9,477 nt of DNA from contig CANPGX010000029.1 of the NCBI GenBank assembly GCA_947573745.1, positions 1 through 9,477 on the forward strand. The letters run 5' to 3'. The notes under the pieces were generated by a model that had not been told where the DNA came from, made no database searches, and saw only the letters and a program-made list of their open reading frames with translations. This DNA comes from an uncultured Erysipelotrichaceae bacterium (lineage in GTDB: Bacteria > Bacillota_I > Bacilli_A > Erysipelotrichales > Coprobacillaceae). Shown here piece by piece: positions 6,077-9,477 of the stretch; the first letter of the stretch is position 1; every line of letters starts with the position of its first letter. Position numbers and translations under genes: made by a program.

Positions 6077-7490
6077 ATGGCTTATTCAATAACACAATTA
6101 CATGAATATTTTTGTACTGGAAAACTAGATATAAAACAATATTATCAAGATTTATTTGAAGAAATTGAGGTTCAACAGAAAAGACTGAATGCTTTTGTGA
6201 CCATCACAAAAGAGGAAGCGATGAAAACATTAGAACATTTTACATTCAATCAAGAAAGCTATCTTTCAGGAATTCCAGCTGGATTTAAAGATAATTATAA
6301 TACCAAAGGTATTTTAACGAGTGCTTCAAGCCGTATGCTAAGTGATTATTATCCGGTTTATAATGCCCATGTTGTTGATAAACTTTATGATGCGGGTGTT
6401 ATTTTGGTTGGCAAGACAAGTATGGATGAACTAGCTATGGGTGGAACGAATAAATCAGCATTAACTGGACCTGTTTATAATCCTTGGGATACCCGTCGTA
6501 TTGCGGGGGGCTCTTCTGGTGGAAGTGCAGCTTTAGTGGCCAGTGGCGTGATTCCTTTTGCTTTAGGCAGTGACACAGGAGATTCTATTCGTAAACCAGC
6601 CGGTTTTTGTGGCATTGTAGGATTTAAGCCTACTTGGGGAAGAATTTCCCGTTTTGGTGTGATTCCTTATGCTTCAAGTTTAGATCATGTCGGTGCTTTT
6701 ACTCGTAATGTTGAAGATATGGCTATTGTGATGGAGACATTAGCCGGAAGAGATGATCGTGATATGACTTCAAGTTTGCGTCCTGTAGAGCCTTATTTCA
6801 AACAAGACGATCAAAGAAGAAATAACGGATCCTGTTGTTAAAGAAAATTTTGACATGGTTGTCCAAAAATTTAAAGATTTGGGAGCTGTGGTGGAAGAAG
6901 TCGATATGTCTTATGATTTATTGAAAGCGGCTTTACCAACCTATACGATCATATCGAATTCAGAGGCAACAAGTAATCATTCGTGCTTAGATGGAATTAA
7001 ATATGGTTTAAGAGCTTCCGGAGAAAGTGTCGATGATGTGATGATCAATTCGCGAACAGAAGGTTTTGGTGATCATATTAAACGTCGTTTCATTTTAGGC
7101 AATCTAGCACTGGCTACTGAAAATCAAGAAAGAATGTTTAGACAGGCACAGCGTGTACGTCGCATGATCGTCGATGAAATGAATCGCATTTATCAAGACT
7201 ATGATATTATCCTAACACCAAATGGTGGTGGCATTGCACCTTTTGTGCAAGAAGCTAAAGATGATGATCGTTTGTCGGATCAATATCTTATTTTAGAAAA
7301 TCATCTTTGTTTAGGAAACTTTGCTGGTACACCAAGTTTATCTTTACCAACCGGTTTTAAAGATGGCATGCCAATTGCAGTGAATGTGATGGGACGTATT
7401 TTTGAAGAGCAGACAGTACTCAATGTGGCTTATGCATTACAAGAATCTTTAACATTTAAAAATCAATATTGTAGGGGGGACAAGGCATGA
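6077..7490 (+). pseudogene. gatA: GatA amidase subunit, split by frameshift and short deletion
   Basis: GatA hydrolyses glutamine and channels ammonia to GatB. The N-terminal part (6077-6841) carries the amidase signature with the triad Lys71 (GIPAGFKDN), cis-Ser146 (GGSSGGS) and nucleophile Ser170 (GSDTGDSIR). An Asp169 stands where the family usually has Gly. After VEPYFKQDDQ (ending near 6814) the frame becomes non-homologous and stops at TAA 6839-6841. Homology resumes in the +1-shifted frame at about 6819 with EITDPVVKENFD, continuing through LGAVVEEV, the SEGFG-like TEGFGDHIKRR and the normal C-terminus at 7490. The strand equivalent to DIKGLKVALPKE of other GatA proteins is missing, so about 8-10 codons are lost with a length change not divisible by three. 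ATG 6855 is internal to conserved sequence and has no ribosome binding site, so a separate second gene is unlikely. Combined coding capacity is about 470 residues, close to full GatA. It may be a real lesion or a sequence error. AAAGGTGGT (6061-6069) supports the start. Confidence 0.85.
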
Positions 7491-8920
7491 ATTTTGAAGT
7501 CGTCATTGGATTAGAAGTTCATTGTGAACTTAAGACAAAATCAAAAATGTTTTCTCCTTCAAAAGTCACTTTTGGAGAAGATGTCAATACGATGGTCAAT
7601 GAAATTGATTTAGGAATGACTGGGACATTACCTGTTCTTAATCGTTCAGGTGTGGAATACGCTATTCGTGTTTGCCATGCTTTACATATGGATATTGATG
7701 AATTAGTTCGTTTTGATCGTAAGAATTATTATTATTCAGATTTACCAAAAGGTTTCCAGATTACGCAGGATGCTCATCCTATTGGAAGAAATGGTTATAT
7801 TGATGTAGAAGTAGACGGGAAAACCAGACATGTTGAAATTGAACGTCTGCATATGGAAGAAGATACAGCTAAGCAACTTCATTATGCTACTTTCTCATTA
7901 ATTGATTACAATCGTGCTGGCATACCATTGATAGAGATTGTCACTAGACCAACGATTCGTAGTGGTAAAGAAGCAGCCGCTTATCTAGAAGAATTACGTT
8001 CTATCTTACTTTATACAGATGTCAGTGATGCCAAGATGGAAGAAGGATCGATGCGTTGTGATGTGAATATTTCTATTCGCCCATTTGGTAGTGATAAGTT
8101 TGGTATTCGTACAGAAATTAAAAATTTGAACTCTATCTCAAATGTTCAAAAAGCAATTGATTATGAAGCTAAACGTCAAGAACGCCTGTTGTTGTCGGGG
8201 AAAGAAGTTCTACAAGAAACACGCCGTTATGATGAAGGATTAAAAGAAACGGTCTTAATGAGAGCTAAAGGGGATGCTGTTGACTATAAGTATTATCCTG
8301 AACCTAATATTTTACCGATTCGTTTAGATCATCAATGGGTGGAATCTATTAAGGAACATTTACCTGAAATGCCTTCACAACGTGTGAAGAAATATATTGA
8401 AGTTTATGGCATTCAAGAAAAGGATGCGCATATTCTCGTGTCTAATAAAGAAATTTCTGATTTCTTTGAAGAGACGATTCAACTCACTCAAGCTTATCGT
8501 CTTGTTTGTAATTGGTTATTAGGAGATGTTAGTGCCTATTTAAACAAACAAAATCAAAGTTTAAGTGAAACACGTTTATCTCCTGAAAAATTAGCGAGAT
8601 TAATTACTTGTGTGCAAGAAGAAATCATTTCTGGAAAACAAGCAAAAACGGTTTTTGAAGTCATGATGGAAGAAGATAAGACACCTGATCAAATTATTGA
8701 AGAAAAAGGTATGAAACAGATTTCTTCAAAAGATGATTTATTAAAGATGTTTTGTGATATTTTAGATGCTCATCCAGAATCTGTAAATGACTATGTTGCC
8801 GGAAAAGATCGAGCAGTGAAGTTTGTTGTGGGACAAGTCATGAAACAAACAAGGGGACAAGCAAATCCAAAACTCACCAATGAATTATTGATTGAAGAAT
8901 TGAAGAGACGTTGCGCTTAA
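7487..8920 (+). CDS. gatB: Asp/Glu-tRNA(Asn/Gln) amidotransferase subunit B
   Basis: GatB binds the mischarged tRNA, activates the side-chain carboxylate with ATP and accepts ammonia from GatA. In 477 residues (normal length) it shows the kinase-like cradle domain with metal-site motifs GLEVHCEL (8-15) and RLHMEEDTAK (about 120-129), FDRKNYYYSDLPKGFQI (about 77-93), YNRAGIPLIEIVT (about 141-153), MEEGSMRCDVNISIRP (about 184-199), IKNLNS (about 210-215) and DYKYYPEPN (about 266-274). The C-terminal helical and tail (YqeY-like) domains end in a typical KQTRGQANPKLTNELL. The gene is intact. It starts inside the gatA stop (ATGA, 7487-7490), with AGGGGGG (7473-7479) seven bases upstream. I see no strong terminator after its stop. 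Confidence 0.96.
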   Translation: MNFEVVIGLEVHCELKTKSKMFSPSKVTFGEDVNTMVNEIDLGMTGTLPVLNRSGVEYAIRVCHALHMDIDELVRFDRKNYYYSDLPKGFQITQDAHPIGRNGYIDVEVDGKTRHVEIERLHMEEDTAKQLHYATFSLIDYNRAGIPLIEIVTRPTIRSGKEAAAYLEELRSILLYTDVSDAKMEEGSMRCDVNISIRPFGSDKFGIRTEIKNLNSISNVQKAIDYEAKRQERLLLSGKEVLQETRRYDEGLKETVLMRAKGDAVDYKYYPEPNILPIRLDHQWVESIKEHLPEMPSQRVKKYIEVYGIQEKDAHILVSNKEISDFFEETIQLTQAYRLVCNWLLGDVSAYLNKQNQSLSETRLSPEKLARLITCVQEEIISGKQAKTVFEVMMEEDKTPDQIIEEKGMKQISSKDDLLKMFCDILDAHPESVNDYVAGKDRAVKFVVGQVMKQTRGQANPKLTNELLIEELKRRCA

Positions 8921-8929
8921 TTATTTTAG

Positions 8930-8959
8930 TTGCATTGTCTTTGTAGAATTTGGTACAAT
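8930..8959 (+). promoter_or_regulatory. sigma-A-type promoter with extended -10
   Basis: TTGCAT (8930-8935), an 18-base spacer and TACAAT (8954-8959) with the TGn extension (TGG at 8951-8953) give a good housekeeping promoter directly after gatB. Transcription would begin near 8966. It would start a new unit at the gene beginning at 8980. Confidence 0.6.
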
Positions 8960-8979
8960 GATTTAAAGAAGGTGAACAT

Positions 8980-9477
8980 ATGGAAGAAAAGAAAACTTCT
9001 ACCGAAACAAAGAAAAAGACAAAGAAATCAAAGAAGAAACCATTTAAGTTTAAACCTGTTTATATAATTCTTATTGTGTTTGTAATATGTGTTTTAGCTT
9101 TTGCCTATTATTTGTTTAGTGCAACAAACAGTGATGGCCCGGTTTATGGTAACCGTTGTGCTTCCATGGTAGAATTGAAAGATGAAGTATTGACGCAGAC
9201 AAAAGATGAATTTCAAAATAAAGATGAAATCAATACGATAAGTATTGAAAAAGCATGTCGTACAATCAACATAGAGATAGATTTTGTAGAAGGAACAACC
9301 ACTGAAACAATTCAAGACTTATGTCATCAAGTGCTTTTGATGATTGATGAGAAAGCGGGTTATAGTAAGAATAATGAGAGTGATGCTTATTCTTATTTAT
9401 TTACAACACATGATGATGTTCAACAATATCATGTTAACTTTACTTTAAGATGTGCAGGTAACGAGGATTTTCCTGCT
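8980..9477 (+). CDS. unrecognised single-pass membrane protein with Lys-rich tail (3' partial)
   Basis: The frame is open for 166 codons from ATG 8980 and runs off the window. Residues 1-25 are a strongly basic cytoplasmic tail dominated by Lys (KKKTKKSKKK). Residues 27-47 form one hydrophobic membrane segment (VYIILIVFVICVLAFAYYLFS). The rest would lie outside the cell. The exterior part begins DGPVYGNRC and has four Cys by the window end (60, 93, 115, 158), which could pair as disulfides. Positive-inside charge and the absence of a cleavage site suggest a type II membrane anchor. AAGAAGGTG (8966-8974) is a good ribosome binding site, and a promoter lies upstream. I do not recognise the family and assign no function. 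Confidence 0.75.
   Translation, partial: MEEKKTSTETKKKTKKSKKKPFKFKPVYIILIVFVICVLAFAYYLFSATNSDGPVYGNRCASMVELKDEVLTQTKDEFQNKDEINTISIEKACRTINIEIDFVEGTTTETIQDLCHQVLLMIDEKAGYSKNNESDAYSYLFTTHDDVQQYHVNFTLRCAGNEDFPA

Noticed and set aside
6812..6824. Programmed +1 frameshift joining the two gatA halves
   Set aside because: There is no known slippery or stop-associated signal: the site reads CAA AGA AGA AAT, and AGA appears common in this gene set. Conserved residues are also missing, so a simple shift would not restore a normal protein.
6855..7490. Second gatA piece as an independent gene starting at ATG 6855
   Set aside because: The conserved GatA sequence (EITDPVVKENFD) continues in frame upstream of this ATG, and no ribosome binding site precedes it, so it is the remainder of a broken gene.
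9094..9315. 73-codon open frame on the - strand
   Set aside because: It lies opposite the membrane-protein gene starting at 8980. Its Phe/Cys/Tyr-rich composition is what the complement of an AT-rich coding strand gives.

Overview
The window is a stretch of AT-rich bacterial chromosome with every gene on the + strand, packed into one or two translation-coupled operons. By eye, gene content, A/T-ending codons, AGGAGG-type ribosome binding sites and order point to a low-GC Firmicute. The run ligA - camS - gatC - gatA - gatB is a classic Firmicutes arrangement. TGA serves as a stop (truB, ligA, gatA ends) and TGG encodes Trp, so this is not a Mollicute with code 4. I would guess an Erysipelotrichia-like gut Firmicute, but that placement is inference from protein flavour only.

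Layout: truB (tRNA pseudouridine-55 synthase, 72-818) overlaps ribF (FAD synthetase/riboflavin kinase, 815-1741) by an ATGA junction. A ten-helix EamA/DMT permease (1783-2637) follows, then ligA (NAD-dependent DNA ligase, 2718-4706) with an extended -10 promoter just upstream. ligA overlaps a CamS-family lipoprotein gene (4703-5779), and then come gatC (5789-6076), gatA (6077-7490, broken) and gatB (7487-8920). A good promoter (8930-8959) starts a new unit, whose first gene (8980 to the window end) encodes an unrecognised single-pass membrane protein with a Lys-rich tail.

Functionally the window mixes translation fidelity (tRNA modification; transamidation of mischarged Glu-tRNAGln/Asp-tRNAAsn by GatCAB), flavin cofactor synthesis, DNA repair/replication and envelope functions. 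I see no mobile element, CRISPR array, RNA gene or defence system.

The most notable point is that two normally intact, highly conserved enzymes carry lesions. truB lacks about 30 codons in frame, including the conserved segment that holds the second active-site Asp of the family. gatA is split by a frame change that coincides with loss of about 8-10 conserved codons. Both flanks of each lesion are well conserved, so the losses are recent, or are assembly/sequencing artefacts. Since GatCAB is normally essential where it is used, the gatA lesion in particular should be verified before anything biological is concluded.
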